64,000 nt of DNA from Kibdelosporangium philippinense (GTDB taxonomy: Bacteria > Actinomycetota > Actinomycetes > Mycobacteriales > Pseudonocardiaceae), in contig NZ_JAJVCN010000003.1 of assembly GCF_021390435.2 (NCBI RefSeq), forward strand, positions 1,121,501-1,185,500, read 5' to 3'. Below the pieces are notes generated by a model. The model did not search any database. It had not been told where the DNA came from and saw only the letters and a list, made by a program, of their open reading frames with translations. Shown here piece by piece: positions 1 through 8,315 of the stretch. Both the position numbers and the translations under genes were made by a program. Numbering within the stretch: position 1 is the stretch's first letter; every line of letters begins with the position of its first letter.

Positions 1-507
1 CCTCCTGCCCCACAAGGTCAGTCTGTCGCGCAGCGTCCGGTCCGCCTCACACGCCGCGCGGACTTCGCGCTCAGCGAACGCCGAATGCCCTGTGTCGGCG
101 AGCACACCGAGCACCAGTGCCTTCGTCGACTCGTCGAGCCAGTTCGCCAGCTGGCTGTAGAGGTCAGCCGCGAGACCGTCGAACACGTAGGCCTTCACGA
201 TCGACTCGTGCCAGCTGCGCGGCGGGGTCGACGCGTGGAAGTTCTCGAAGTGCTGGATGAACGGCTGCATCGCCTCGGTCGGCGCCACGCCGTGCGCGGT
301 GAGGTACTGCTCGATCTTGCTGTAGTGCCCGATCTCGGCCGCCGCCATCACCGACAGCGCCGCGCGCCCTGCCAGGGTCGGCGCGCTGCGGGCGTCCTCT
401 GCCAGCCGGTCGAACGCCGACAGCTCGCCGTAGGCCAGCACGCCCAGTAGATCAACAACTCCATCCTGTAGCCGTGCGGAGTCCACCACAGAATCAGCCT
501 CGCTCAT
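1..507 (-). CDS. Ferritin-like (MiaE_2-type) protein, 3' end cut by window
   Basis: The reverse strand reads open from ATG at 507 to the window edge, giving at least 169 residues (MSEADSVVDSARLQDGVVDL...). The helical, Glu/His-containing sequence (YGELSAFDRLAED, AAAEIGHY) fits the actinobacterial ferritin-like family annotated as MiaE_2, a four-helix fold that may bind a di-iron centre. No substrate is known for these actinobacterial members. It is divergent from the helicase across a 218-bp gap, which reproduces the Rv3210c/Rv3211 arrangement of M. tuberculosis. The C-terminus is missing only because the window starts inside the gene. Confidence 0.75.
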   Translation of the reverse strand, partial: MSEADSVVDSARLQDGVVDLLGVLAYGELSAFDRLAEDARSAPTLAGRAALSVMAAAEIGHYSKIEQYLTAHGVAPTEAMQPFIQHFENFHASTPPRSWHESIVKAYVFDGLAADLYSQLANWLDESTKALVLGVLADTGHSAFAEREVRAACEADRTLRDRLTLWGRR

Positions 508-725
508 GGCGGTGAGCGTAACGGCAGGACAGCCCAGGTAGACTCGGTGTGACGCCCGGCGTACCCAACGCCGTGAGGCGACGTTGTATGACAGTGACGG
601 CCAAGCCCGTCACGTGGAGGGTGTGTGCACGCCACGCTGGCCCTCCCGCGCAGGCGCCCCAGCGCCGAGCAGCGGTCGAGCGGCCCAACCAGGGCAGTGC
701 GCACTGGTAAAGAGAGGCGATCACC

Positions 726-2342
726 CTGAGTTCTACCCAAGAGAATCTGGACCCGGTAGCGCTGGAACACAGCGAAGCCGGCGTTCCCGACACTGACACG
801 TCCCACCCGCTGCAGGCAGGCGCTCCGGTCAGGGGCGACTCCCCGACCTTCGCCGAGTTCGGCGTCCGTGACGAGATCGTCAAGGCCCTGTCCGCCGCCG
901 GCATCGATCGCACGTTCGCGATCCAGGAGCTCACGCTCCCGCTGGCCATGTCCGGCGACGACATCATCGGCCAGGCCCGGACCGGGATGGGCAAGACCCT
1001 CGGGTTCGGCGTCCCGCTGCTGCACCGGCTGCAGACGCCGGGCGACGGCACCCCGCAAGCGCTTGTCGTCGTGCCGACCCGTGAGCTGTGTCTGCAGGTC
1101 ACGCACGATCTGACCGACGCGAGCAAGCACCTTGGCGTGCGGATCCTTTCGGTTTACGGAGGCCGCCCGTACGAGCAGCAGATCTCGGCACTGCGCAAGG
1201 GCGTCGACGTGGTCGTCGGTACGCCCGGCCGACTGCTTGACCTGGCCGAACAGCGTCACCTGGTGCTCGGCAAGGTCCGCTCGTTGGTGCTGGACGAGGC
1301 GGACGAGATGCTCGACCTCGGCTTCCTTCCCGACATCGAGCGAATCCTCGGAATGGTGCCCGACGAGCGGCAGACCATGCTGTTCTCGGCCACGATGCCC
1401 GGCCCGATCATCACGCTGGCCCGCACGTTCCTGCGCCAGCCGACGCACATCCGCGCCGAGGAGAACGACCAAGGCGCCATTCACGAGCGCACCCGTCAGT
1501 TCGTCTACCGCGCGCACTCGCTGGACAAGGAAGAGATCGTCGCACGGGCGCTGCAGTCCGAGGGCCGCGGCCTGACGATGATCTTCGCGAGGACCAAGCG
1601 GACCGCCCAGAAGGTGGCCGACGACCTGGCCGAGCGCGGTTTCGCGGCCGCGGCCGTGCACGGCGACCTCGGTCAGGGCGCTCGTGAGAAGGCGCTGCGC
1701 GCGTTCCGGTCCGGCAAGGTGGACGTGCTGGTCGCGACCGATGTGGCGGCGCGCGGTATCGACATCGACGACGTCACGCACGTGATCAACTTCCAGTGCC
1801 CCGAGGACGAGAAGACCTACGTGCACCGGATCGGCCGCACGGGCCGCGCCGGGCGCACCGGCGTCGCGATCACGCTGGTCGACTGGGACGAGGAGTACCG
1901 CTGGAAGTCCATCAGCGACGCACTCGGCCTTGACATGCCCGAGCCGGTCGAGACGTACTCCACGTCCGACCACCTGTACTCCGACCTGGGCGTTCCGTCT
2001 GACGCAACCGGCAAACTGCCGGACGAGATGCGGACCCGCGCAGGCCTTGACGCCGAGATCGAGGAAGACCTGACCGGCGGCAAGAAGAGGCGCAGGCGCA
2101 GCGGCTCCCGCAGCACCCGCTCGTCTTCGCGGACCAACGAGGCTCCGGCTGGTGACGGCGAAGAGCGTCCGCCACGGCAGCGTCAGCGCAGGCGCCGTCG
2201 CGCAGGCGAGGACGTCACAGCCGCTGAAGAGAAGCCCGCAGTTCAGGAAACCACCGAGAAGGCCGCTGACAAGCCACGACGCCAGCGCACGCGTCGCCGC
2301 GCAGGCGTCGAGGTGGCGCGTGACGCGGGCGAAACCTCGTGA
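726..2342 (+). CDS. DEAD-box RNA helicase (RhlE/Rv3211-like), probable CTG start
   Basis: ATP-dependent RNA helicase of superfamily 2, expected in RNA remodelling. With the start taken at CTG 726 it has 538 aa. Visible motifs are a Q-motif region at residues ~42-67 ending FAIQ, motif I ARTGMGKT (84-91), DEAD (190-193), SAT (221-223) and HRIGRTGR (367-374). The ~100-residue tail is rich in Arg/Lys/Ser and probably binds RNA. The first in-frame ATG (948) lies after the Q motif and so cannot be the functional start. An in-frame TAA at 708-710 limits the start to 711-947, where there is no ATG, GTG or TTG. A purine-rich site AGAGAGG (711-717) sits 8 nt before CTG 726. ATC at 720 is a weaker alternative. 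Confidence 0.85.
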   Translation: MSSTQENLDPVALEHSEAGVPDTDTSHPLQAGAPVRGDSPTFAEFGVRDEIVKALSAAGIDRTFAIQELTLPLAMSGDDIIGQARTGMGKTLGFGVPLLHRLQTPGDGTPQALVVVPTRELCLQVTHDLTDASKHLGVRILSVYGGRPYEQQISALRKGVDVVVGTPGRLLDLAEQRHLVLGKVRSLVLDEADEMLDLGFLPDIERILGMVPDERQTMLFSATMPGPIITLARTFLRQPTHIRAEENDQGAIHERTRQFVYRAHSLDKEEIVARALQSEGRGLTMIFARTKRTAQKVADDLAERGFAAAAVHGDLGQGAREKALRAFRSGKVDVLVATDVAARGIDIDDVTHVINFQCPEDEKTYVHRIGRTGRAGRTGVAITLVDWDEEYRWKSISDALGLDMPEPVETYSTSDHLYSDLGVPSDATGKLPDEMRTRAGLDAEIEEDLTGGKKRRRRSGSRSTRSSSRTNEAPAGDGEERPPRQRQRRRRRAGEDVTAAEEKPAVQETTEKAADKPRRQRTRRRAGVEVARDAGETS

Positions 2343-2387
2343 GTACCGTGAAGTAAGGACTTTACGAGCATTCGCGAGGAGGACGAC

Positions 2388-3737
2388 GTGCCGGACACCG
2401 CCGACCACGACGGGCACGGCACGGAGGATGTGCTCGACGGTCCGGTCCACGACGACCCGCCACGGCCACCGCGCACGTCGTTCCATCGGCGGCGCGACTT
2501 CATCGCCGTGGCGCTCATCGTGGTCGCGGTGGTCGCTGGCTGGGCGCTGATCGGCACGACCAGCGACTTCGCCGCGACGTCCTCGCAAACCGCGTCAGAC
2601 AACGTGGAAACGCCAGAGGCGCCCAGCACGCTCCCGCCGTCGTTCGGCGAAGCGTGGCGGGCGCCTAGCGACGCGACTCCGATCCCCGTCGCGGTCGGCC
2701 CGACTGTGGTCACGGGTAACGGCAGGGAAGTCATCGGCCGCGACCCGTTGACAGGCAAGGAGCGCTGGCGTTACGCCCGCGACATTCCACTGTGCACAGT
2801 CGGTGAAGGTTTCAACGACGCGGTTGCGTTGTTCCGCAAGCCTTCCAACGCGTTGTCGTCGAACGACCCGTACAAGCAGGGGAACTGCAGCGAGGTCACG
2901 TCGCTCGACGCGACCACTGGCGAACGCGACCATCAACGTAACGGTGACGCCGAAAAGGACACTCAACTGCTGTCCGGCGGCTCGCACCTGACCACGACCG
3001 GAAAGCGCCTGATCAACACGTGGCGCAACGACCTCGTGCAGACGATGGAGTACGGCGCCGTTCCGGACATCGCCAACCCGGACAAGCAACCGCGCGTCGG
3101 CTGCACGTACGGCTCGATCGCGGTGACACAAGGTCGAATCGGCGTGATCGAACGATGCCCCTCGGCCAGCGACGCGACCGTGACAGGCGACGACCGGCTC
3201 ACGGTCTACAACCCGGACGGCAAAGAAAACGAGAGCGACACACCAATTGTGTTCTTCAGCAACACAGTTGGCGGCTCGCGTGCGCAGATCATCGCGATGA
3301 ACGAGAACTACACGGCGATCGCGCTGCCCGACCCGTCCCGGATTCAGGTGTACGACAGCGAAGGCAAAAGAATCGGCGAATACCCGATCTCGGTGCCGGA
3401 ATCAGATTTCGCGAACGACCCCGCACGCGGTGTCGTCTCCGTGACCAAGTCGAACGAAGCGGTGTTCTGGTTCACCGGAACAAGGACGATCGGTTTGACA
3501 TCGACGGACTTCCGTCCGCTATGGACAGTGGAGAACACCCTCGGCCCCGGCGTGATCTTCGCCGGATACCTGTTGCTACCAGTAAAGGACGCATACCTGG
3601 TGACCGATCCAGTGACCGGCGCGCGTGTCGCGCAGACAGCGGTCAACCGCGACGAGTACAACGGGCCTGTGCAGATGTCCACACTCGGTCCGATGGTGCT
3701 CGAACAGCGCGGCTCGACATTGGTCGCACTCCGATGA
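2388..3737 (+). CDS. Single-pass membrane protein with PQQ-like beta-propeller ectodomain (Rv3212-like)
   Basis: 449 aa. The cytoplasmic N-terminus is acidic and Pro-rich, one membrane helix spans about residues 38-56, and the remainder is an extracytoplasmic domain with repeating beta-strand patterns (GREVIGRDPLTGKERW, TSLDATTGERD, YDSEGKRIGEYP) typical of PQQ/WD-like propellers. It starts at GTG 2388 behind a strong AGGAGG five bases upstream. It lies 45 bp after the helicase and overlaps the next gene by 4 bp, so the three are probably co-transcribed. The function of the family is not established. Confidence 0.75.
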   Translation: MPDTADHDGHGTEDVLDGPVHDDPPRPPRTSFHRRRDFIAVALIVVAVVAGWALIGTTSDFAATSSQTASDNVETPEAPSTLPPSFGEAWRAPSDATPIPVAVGPTVVTGNGREVIGRDPLTGKERWRYARDIPLCTVGEGFNDAVALFRKPSNALSSNDPYKQGNCSEVTSLDATTGERDHQRNGDAEKDTQLLSGGSHLTTTGKRLINTWRNDLVQTMEYGAVPDIANPDKQPRVGCTYGSIAVTQGRIGVIERCPSASDATVTGDDRLTVYNPDGKENESDTPIVFFSNTVGGSRAQIIAMNENYTAIALPDPSRIQVYDSEGKRIGEYPISVPESDFANDPARGVVSVTKSNEAVFWFTGTRTIGLTSTDFRPLWTVENTLGPGVIFAGYLLLPVKDAYLVTDPVTGARVAQTAVNRDEYNGPVQMSTLGPMVLEQRGSTLVALR

Positions 3738-4603
3738 CCCCGTCGCAGGTCAGCCCGCACGGAGCGAGGCGTGTCGACCTTCCCGGCCGCTACGGCCCGC
3801 TGGCGGCGCTGCGTCGTCCGGTGTCCGGCCAGGGCCCGATTGCCTTGCTGGTACCGGGATATACAGGGTCCAAAGAGGACTTCGTGCCGCTGCTTGATCC
3901 CATTGCCGATGCGGGAATCGAGCCGATCGCGATCGACCTTCCTGGGCAGTACGAGTCGCCTGGGCCGGTTGAGCTGGACGCGTATCTGCCTGCCGCACTT
4001 GGCGGTTTGATCGCCGAGCTGGTCGGGAAACTGGCCGCTGATGGACGTCCGATTCTTGTGCTTGGGCATTCGTACGGCGGTTTGGTCGCGCGCGGGGCCG
4101 TGCTCGCGGGGGCGCCGATTCGCGGGCTGACTCTGCTCAGCAGTGGGCCGGAGGAGTTGCCGATCGGCCCTCGTCGCAAGATGCTGGACTTGGCCGAGCC
4201 TGTGTTGCGTGAGCACGGTATTGAGGCGCTGGCGAGCTTCCGCAAGGCGATGTATGAGAACGACCCGAGCTGGCTTCAGCTTTCCGTGGAGCTGCGGGAG
4301 TTCCTGACTGAGCGGTTCCGGCGGACCACCCCGGAATGCTTGCTGGGCATGGCGATGGGGCTGCGGACCGAGAGCGACCTCGTCGACAGTCTTGCCAGGC
4401 AACTGGAAACCACTGCGACCCCATGCTTGGTGGCCTGCGGCGCCGAGGATGACGCCTGGCCCATCGCGGCCCAGCGGGACATGGCTGAGCGACTGGACGC
4501 GGACTTCGCCGTGATCCCAGGCGCCCGGCACTCACCGGCCGTCGAGAACCCCGAGGCGCTGCTTGGTGTGCTGTTGTCGACGTGGCGGATGTGGCTGGCC
4601 TAG
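3734..4603 (+). CDS. Alpha/beta-fold hydrolase
   Basis: 289 aa. The nucleophile elbow is GHSYGG (residues 111-116, Ser113). The likely acid is Asp239 or Asp240 and the base is His266 (ARHSP), which completes a serine-hydrolase triad. There is no signal peptide, so it is probably cytosolic. The substrate cannot be read from the sequence. ATG 3734 overlaps the upstream stop in an ATGA junction, which indicates translational coupling. Its TAG stop (4601-4603) shares the palindrome CTAG with the stop of the convergent gene at 4600. Confidence 0.85.
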   Translation: MTPSQVSPHGARRVDLPGRYGPLAALRRPVSGQGPIALLVPGYTGSKEDFVPLLDPIADAGIEPIAIDLPGQYESPGPVELDAYLPAALGGLIAELVGKLAADGRPILVLGHSYGGLVARGAVLAGAPIRGLTLLSSGPEELPIGPRRKMLDLAEPVLREHGIEALASFRKAMYENDPSWLQLSVELREFLTERFRRTTPECLLGMAMGLRTESDLVDSLARQLETTATPCLVACGAEDDAWPIAAQRDMAERLDADFAVIPGARHSPAVENPEALLGVLLSTWRMWLA

Positions 4604-5427
4604 ATCCACCAGAAGAGAACGAGTACGAGCAAGGTGATCACGCCAATCCCCAGACCTGCGATCATCGCTGGGCGCCCGGAGCTGCGGTTGACCGTGCGTT
4701 GCGCGTAGATCGCCAGGCCTGCGGCGACGATGTGGCCAATGAGCTCAACCACGCCAAGACCCGGGACTCCCTTGCTCCAGGAGATGATCTGGAGGACAAA
4801 GATGGCGACGGCCAGCACTACCAGGCCCGCGGCCAGTGCTCCGGTGAGTTCGCGCCAGAAGCGGCCCTTCCGACGTTTGGGACGGTCATCGGTGGGGTTG
4901 TCTTCGGCCCGCGGGTTCTGGACTGGGTCGATGCCAGCACGCGATGCGTGGGCAGCACGCTCATCAGCCACCGGCCGCGGGTTTTGCACCGGCTCAATCC
5001 CGGCAACCGAACGATGAGCAGAGAGCTCCTCAGTGGCCGCATGAGGGATCCGGCCATCCGCGGCCGGGCGAACTGAGCCTCCCCCAGCCGAGCGCGGATT
5101 CTGCACCGGCTCCATCCCCACACGCGAACCGCGAGCAGAAAGGTCCTCGGTTGCGGCCTGCGGGCTCCGCGCCTCCGGGCCTTCCCCAGCGCCAGCACGC
5201 GACCGGCGAGCAGAAGCCTCCTCGGCAGACTGCGGTCTCCGAGGTCCCGTCGCTGCGCGACCCGATCCGTCCTCGGCCCGGGAGTGGCGCGCTGGGCGCT
5301 CTTCAGCCGCCGCATGCCGTCCAGCTCCCCCATACGGGTTCTGAGCTGGGTATTTGTCCGTCACCGCGTTTGTGTTCGCGTGTGGGTTCTGGGTTGGGAG
5401 TTCTTCGGTCACTTGCTCTGGCTTCAC
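4600..5427 (-). CDS. Membrane protein with long disordered, repetitive N-terminus
   Basis: 275 aa if read from GTG 5427, which overlaps the stop of the upstream nuclease gene (GTGA) and has GGGGGA about 10 nt upstream. Residues 1-~185 are low complexity, rich in Ala, Arg, Glu and Pro, and carry degenerate repeats with the recurring core PVQNPR (three clear copies plus weaker QNP copies). The last ~87 residues hold three membrane helices (about 197-217, 225-242, 254-274) and end in FWWI. I do not recognise the family. A longer open frame continues upstream but only as an alternate reading of the nuclease gene. Confidence 0.6.
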   Translation of the reverse strand: MKPEQVTEELPTQNPHANTNAVTDKYPAQNPYGGAGRHAAAEERPARHSRAEDGSGRAATGPRRPQSAEEASARRSRAGAGEGPEARSPQAATEDLSARGSRVGMEPVQNPRSAGGGSVRPAADGRIPHAATEELSAHRSVAGIEPVQNPRPVADERAAHASRAGIDPVQNPRAEDNPTDDRPKRRKGRFWRELTGALAAGLVVLAVAIFVLQIISWSKGVPGLGVVELIGHIVAAGLAIYAQRTVNRSSGRPAMIAGLGIGVITLLVLVLFWWI

Positions 5428-6257
5428 GGCGGCAACATCCCCCACGGGGCCGTCGGCGGCCCGGCTGCTTGACCTTCTGGGCAGTGGCGACGGAAGTCGC
5501 ACCATGAGCATTGCCTTCCCACTTGCGGCGGGAACAACACGTCTGGATCGCCGCCCGCGTCGAAGGTGTCCGCCGCGAGCTGCAGTTCCTCCGCTGTTTC
5601 CTCCGCGCGTTTCTGGTGGCGGGCCAGTGATTCGTCGGTGTGCTCCCAGACTGCGACTTCGCCTGTCGGCAGGTGGTGAAGTTCCACGCGCCTGCATTTG
5701 CGGCGCAGGGTGCGTGTCGTCGCGATCGCGTACATCGCGAGCGCTTGGGAGCCGCGGGCATCGTCGGTGGTCAGTGCCTGGCGACCGGTCTTGTAGTCGA
5801 TGATCACGAGTTCGCCGTCGCGGTCGTCGATCCGGTCGACTCGTCCTTCGGCCACGATCGTGCCCGCTGGTGCGGACACCCAGCGTTCGAGACCGATCGG
5901 GTCGACCGACACGTCCGTCTCCGAGAGGTAGCGGGCCACCCATTCGCGAGCGCGCTCACGGTAGACAGCAGCTTGACCTGAGTCAGCGAAACCGTCGTCT
6001 TTCCAATGGGTTGTCACGAGGGCCGCGCCGGTTTCGGCCGTCCGCTTGTTCAGCGGTAGGTCGAAGAACGCCCGCAAGGCGTTGTGCACCACGGCACCCA
6101 GGGTGCTGTGGGCGTACGCGCCACCTCTTTGCGGTGTCGGGCGGTCAATGTACGTCATTCGATAGCGGCGTGGGCAATCCACCCACGTCGCCAACTTCGA
6201 CGGCGTCACCCGAACGAGTTTCTTCGGCATGCTGTCGAATCCGAGCTGCCCTTGCAC
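5424..6257 (-). CDS. RecB/Cas4-like PD-(D/E)XK nuclease with Fe-S cluster cysteines
   Basis: 277 aa from GTG 6257 (preceded by GGTGG); an internal ATG at 6230 is an alternative start. The nuclease core shows His58, Glu137-Asp141 and DYKTG with Asp154 and Lys156. One Cys near the N-terminus (C28, in CPRRYR) and three near the C-terminus (C250, C253, C259 in CSWCDFRRHC) form the split four-cysteine 'iron staple' seen in AddB and Cas4. Likely a stand-alone RecB-family exonuclease, possibly in DNA repair. There is no CRISPR array or cas gene nearby, so a Cas4 role is not supported. It is coupled to the membrane protein downstream. Confidence 0.8.
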   Translation of the reverse strand: MQGQLGFDSMPKKLVRVTPSKLATWVDCPRRYRMTYIDRPTPQRGGAYAHSTLGAVVHNALRAFFDLPLNKRTAETGAALVTTHWKDDGFADSGQAAVYRERAREWVARYLSETDVSVDPIGLERWVSAPAGTIVAEGRVDRIDDRDGELVIIDYKTGRQALTTDDARGSQALAMYAIATTRTLRRKCRRVELHHLPTGEVAVWEHTDESLARHQKRAEETAEELQLAADTFDAGGDPDVLFPPQVGRQCSWCDFRRHCPEGQAAGPPTAPWGMLPP

Positions 6258-6266
6258 ACCACCAAG

Positions 6267-6896
6267 CTACCCGGAACCACTGACAAAACCGCGGACGGAG
6301 TCGGCCAAGAGTTGTACCGCGATCGCCGCGAGCAACAGACCTGCGATCTTGGCGAGCAGCGTGATGCCGCTCTCCTTGATCAACCGGATCACCACGCCGG
6401 AGAAACGCAGGCAGATCCACAGCAGGAAATGCACAGCCAAGATCGCCAGCGTGAGCGCGACGTACGAACCGGTCTTACCCTCCGCCTGCCGGACGAACAC
6501 GATCGTGGCCGCGATCGCACCCGGCCCGGCCAGCAACGGCGTGCCCAGTGGGACCAAGGCGACGTTGACGTCCTCGACTTCCTGCGGCTCAGCCGTGCCG
6601 CGCCCGCTCAACAGGTCCAACGCGATGATCAGCAGAAGTAGGCCGCCAGCGCCCTGCAGTGCCGGGATGCCGATGTGCAGGTACGACAGGATGGCCTGCC
6701 CGCCGACCGCGAACAGGCTGATGACCAGCAGCGAGACGAGCACCGCCTGCATCGCCGCCTTCGCCCGCGCCGCCCGCGACTTGCGGCCGACCAGGCTGAG
6801 GAAGACCGGGATGGTGCCGGGCGGATCCATGATCACCACCAGCGTGATGGTGGTCGCGGTGAACATCCGCGCGTCGAAGTAGTCAGCCAGTGCCAC
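6267..6896 (-). CDS. MarC family integral membrane protein
   Basis: 209 aa from GTG 6896, chosen because GGA lies 7 nt upstream and the length matches the family; the frame stays open further upstream into a hairpin repeat. It has six hydrophobic helices and the family signature VIMDPPGTIPVFLSL near the N-terminus, plus LLAGPGAIAATI mid-protein. MarC/UPF0056 proteins are inner-membrane proteins of unsettled function, and the old link to multiple antibiotic resistance was not upheld. It sits 9 bp downstream of the nuclease start on the same strand. Confidence 0.85.
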   Translation of the reverse strand: MALADYFDARMFTATTITLVVIMDPPGTIPVFLSLVGRKSRAARAKAAMQAVLVSLLVISLFAVGGQAILSYLHIGIPALQGAGGLLLLIIALDLLSGRGTAEPQEVEDVNVALVPLGTPLLAGPGAIAATIVFVRQAEGKTGSYVALTLAILAVHFLLWICLRFSGVVIRLIKESGITLLAKIAGLLLAAIAVQLLADSVRGFVSGSG

Positions 6897-6940
6897 GAGC
6901 ACATCCAAACAGGACACACGCAAAACCGCAGGTAGCGACT

Positions 6941-6982
6941 CGTGAGTGGTTATGAGGGTTAGAACACGCATAACCACTCACG
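6941..6982. repeat. Hairpin element copy 1
   Basis: Perfect 12-bp arms CGTGAGTGGTTA (6941-6952) and TAACCACTCACG (6971-6982) enclose an 18-nt loop TGAGGGTTAGAACACGCA. Three further copies occur at 9335, 29180 and 50623. This copy differs in lying between divergent genes (marC and the gntR operon) rather than between gene ends. Confidence 0.85.
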
Positions 6983-7050
6983 ACCCTCACGGTGGCGATC
7001 AGCCCCGACTTTACCTATAGTGCCAGTTAGATAGATAAATGGAGGAAGTC

Positions 7051-7443
7051 GTGATCGAGTTCCATCTGAACGGCAGGTCGGGCCTGTCGCCGTACCAACA
7101 GCTGGTCCAGCAGGTCCGGCACGCGCTGCGACTCGGCCTGTTACACGAGGGCGACCAGCTGCCGAAGGTCAAAGACGTCGTCGCGCAGCTGGCCATCAAC
7201 CCGAACACGGTGCTCAAGGCCTACCGAGAGCTCGAACACGACGGGCTCGTCGCGGCACGCCCCGGCGTGGGCACGTTCGTCACGGCCACGCTCAACGGCG
7301 GAGCGAACGCCGCCCTTGCCGGTTTACGGCAGGACCTGCAGCACTGGCTGGCCAAGGCCCGCAAGGCAGGACTCGACGAGGAAAGCATCGAGGCCCTGTT
7401 CACCACGACCTTTCGCTCCGCCGCACAGGAGGACATAGCATGA
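7051..7443 (+). CDS. GntR-family regulator, YtrA-like subgroup
   Basis: 130 aa. The N-terminal winged helix (SGLSPYQQLVQQVRHAL, KVKDVVAQLAINPNTVLKAY) is followed by only ~50 residues, typical of the YtrA subfamily that lacks a large effector domain. The start is taken at GTG 7051, five bases after GGAGG (7040-7044); the ATG at 7039 would swallow that ribosome site. It precedes and overlaps an ABC ATPase gene (ATGA), the usual YtrA arrangement in which the regulator represses its own ABC operon. Confidence 0.85.
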   Translation: MIEFHLNGRSGLSPYQQLVQQVRHALRLGLLHEGDQLPKVKDVVAQLAINPNTVLKAYRELEHDGLVAARPGVGTFVTATLNGGANAALAGLRQDLQHWLAKARKAGLDEESIEALFTTTFRSAAQEDIA

Positions 7444-8315
7444 TCCTCGAAGCCCATGGGCTGGGCAAGAAGTACAAGCGGCGGCGGGCACTCACCGACT
7501 GCACGCTGGAAATTCCGGCGGGTCACGTCACCGGGCTTGTCGGCCCGAACGGCGCCGGCAAGTCGACGCTGCTCAACCTGGCCGCAGGCCTGCTCACGCC
7601 GACCGAAGGCACGATCGAGGTATGCGGCGGGCGCCCGGGGAGTGGCGCCGAGCAGCTGGCCAAGGTCGGGTTCGTCGCGCAGGACACGCCGATCTACGCA
7701 GGCCTGACGGTCGCCGATCACCTGCGGCTCGGCTACGAGCTCAACCCGAACTGGGACAATGCGTTGGCGTACAAGCGGATCACCAAGATCGGCCTGGATC
7801 CGGCGCAGAAGGCAGGCAAGCTCTCCGGCGGCCAGCGCGCCCAGCTCGCGCTCACCCTCGGCATCGCCAAACGGCCGCAGGTGCTCCTGCTCGACGAACC
7901 CGTCGCCGCCTTGGATCCGTTGGCGCGCAGGGAGTTCCTTCAGGATCTGATGGAGGCTGTGGCCGAGCATGAGCTCAGTGTCGTGCTTTCGTCGCATCTC
8001 ATCGCCGACTTGGAACGGGTCTGCGATCACCTGATCGTCCTGCTGGAGTCGCGCATCCGGATGACCGGCGAGTTCGACGAACTGCTGGCCACGCACTTCC
8101 GGCTGACCGGCCCGCGCCGGGACGTCAACACACTGCCCCGCGACCAGCAGGTCATCTCGGCCAGCCACACCGACCGGCAGACCACGCTGCTCATCCGCAC
8201 GACCGAGCCGATTCTCGACCCGGCATGGTCGGTCGAGCAGGTCACCATCGAGGACCTCGTCCTGGCCTACATGAGCCGCCCGCAGACCCGTCCCGTACTG
8301 GAGGTCGCACGATGA
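7440..8315 (+). CDS. ABC transporter ATP-binding protein
   Basis: 291 aa with Walker A GPNGAGKST (35-43), signature LSGGQ (128-132), Walker B LLLDEP (149-154) and the switch His in SSHL. The ~60-residue C-terminal extension is typical of ABC-2 type exporter ATPases. It overlaps the GntR gene by ATGA and the permease gene by ATGA, so the three form one tightly coupled operon. The substrate is unknown; YtrA-type operons often respond to cell-wall-active compounds. Confidence 0.9.
   Translation: MILEAHGLGKKYKRRRALTDCTLEIPAGHVTGLVGPNGAGKSTLLNLAAGLLTPTEGTIEVCGGRPGSGAEQLAKVGFVAQDTPIYAGLTVADHLRLGYELNPNWDNALAYKRITKIGLDPAQKAGKLSGGQRAQLALTLGIAKRPQVLLLDEPVAALDPLARREFLQDLMEAVAEHELSVVLSSHLIADLERVCDHLIVLLESRIRMTGEFDELLATHFRLTGPRRDVNTLPRDQQVISASHTDRQTTLLIRTTEPILDPAWSVEQVTIEDLVLAYMSRPQTRPVLEVAR

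Noticed and set aside
504..2588. A 694-codon open frame antisense to the helicase
   Set aside because: It is an artefact of high GC in the third codon position opposite the helicase; composition is Arg/Ala/Gly-rich with no domain, and the helicase on the + strand has all expected motifs.
3020..4603. Longer hydrolase starting inside the beta-propeller gene
   Set aside because: The additional residues are a shadow of the upstream gene; ATG 3734 gives an ATGA junction and a normal hydrolase length.
4600..5943. A 447-aa membrane protein start far upstream
   Set aside because: The N-terminal portion overlaps the Fe-S nuclease in another frame and has no domain; GTG 5427 with its ribosome site and overlap is the natural start.
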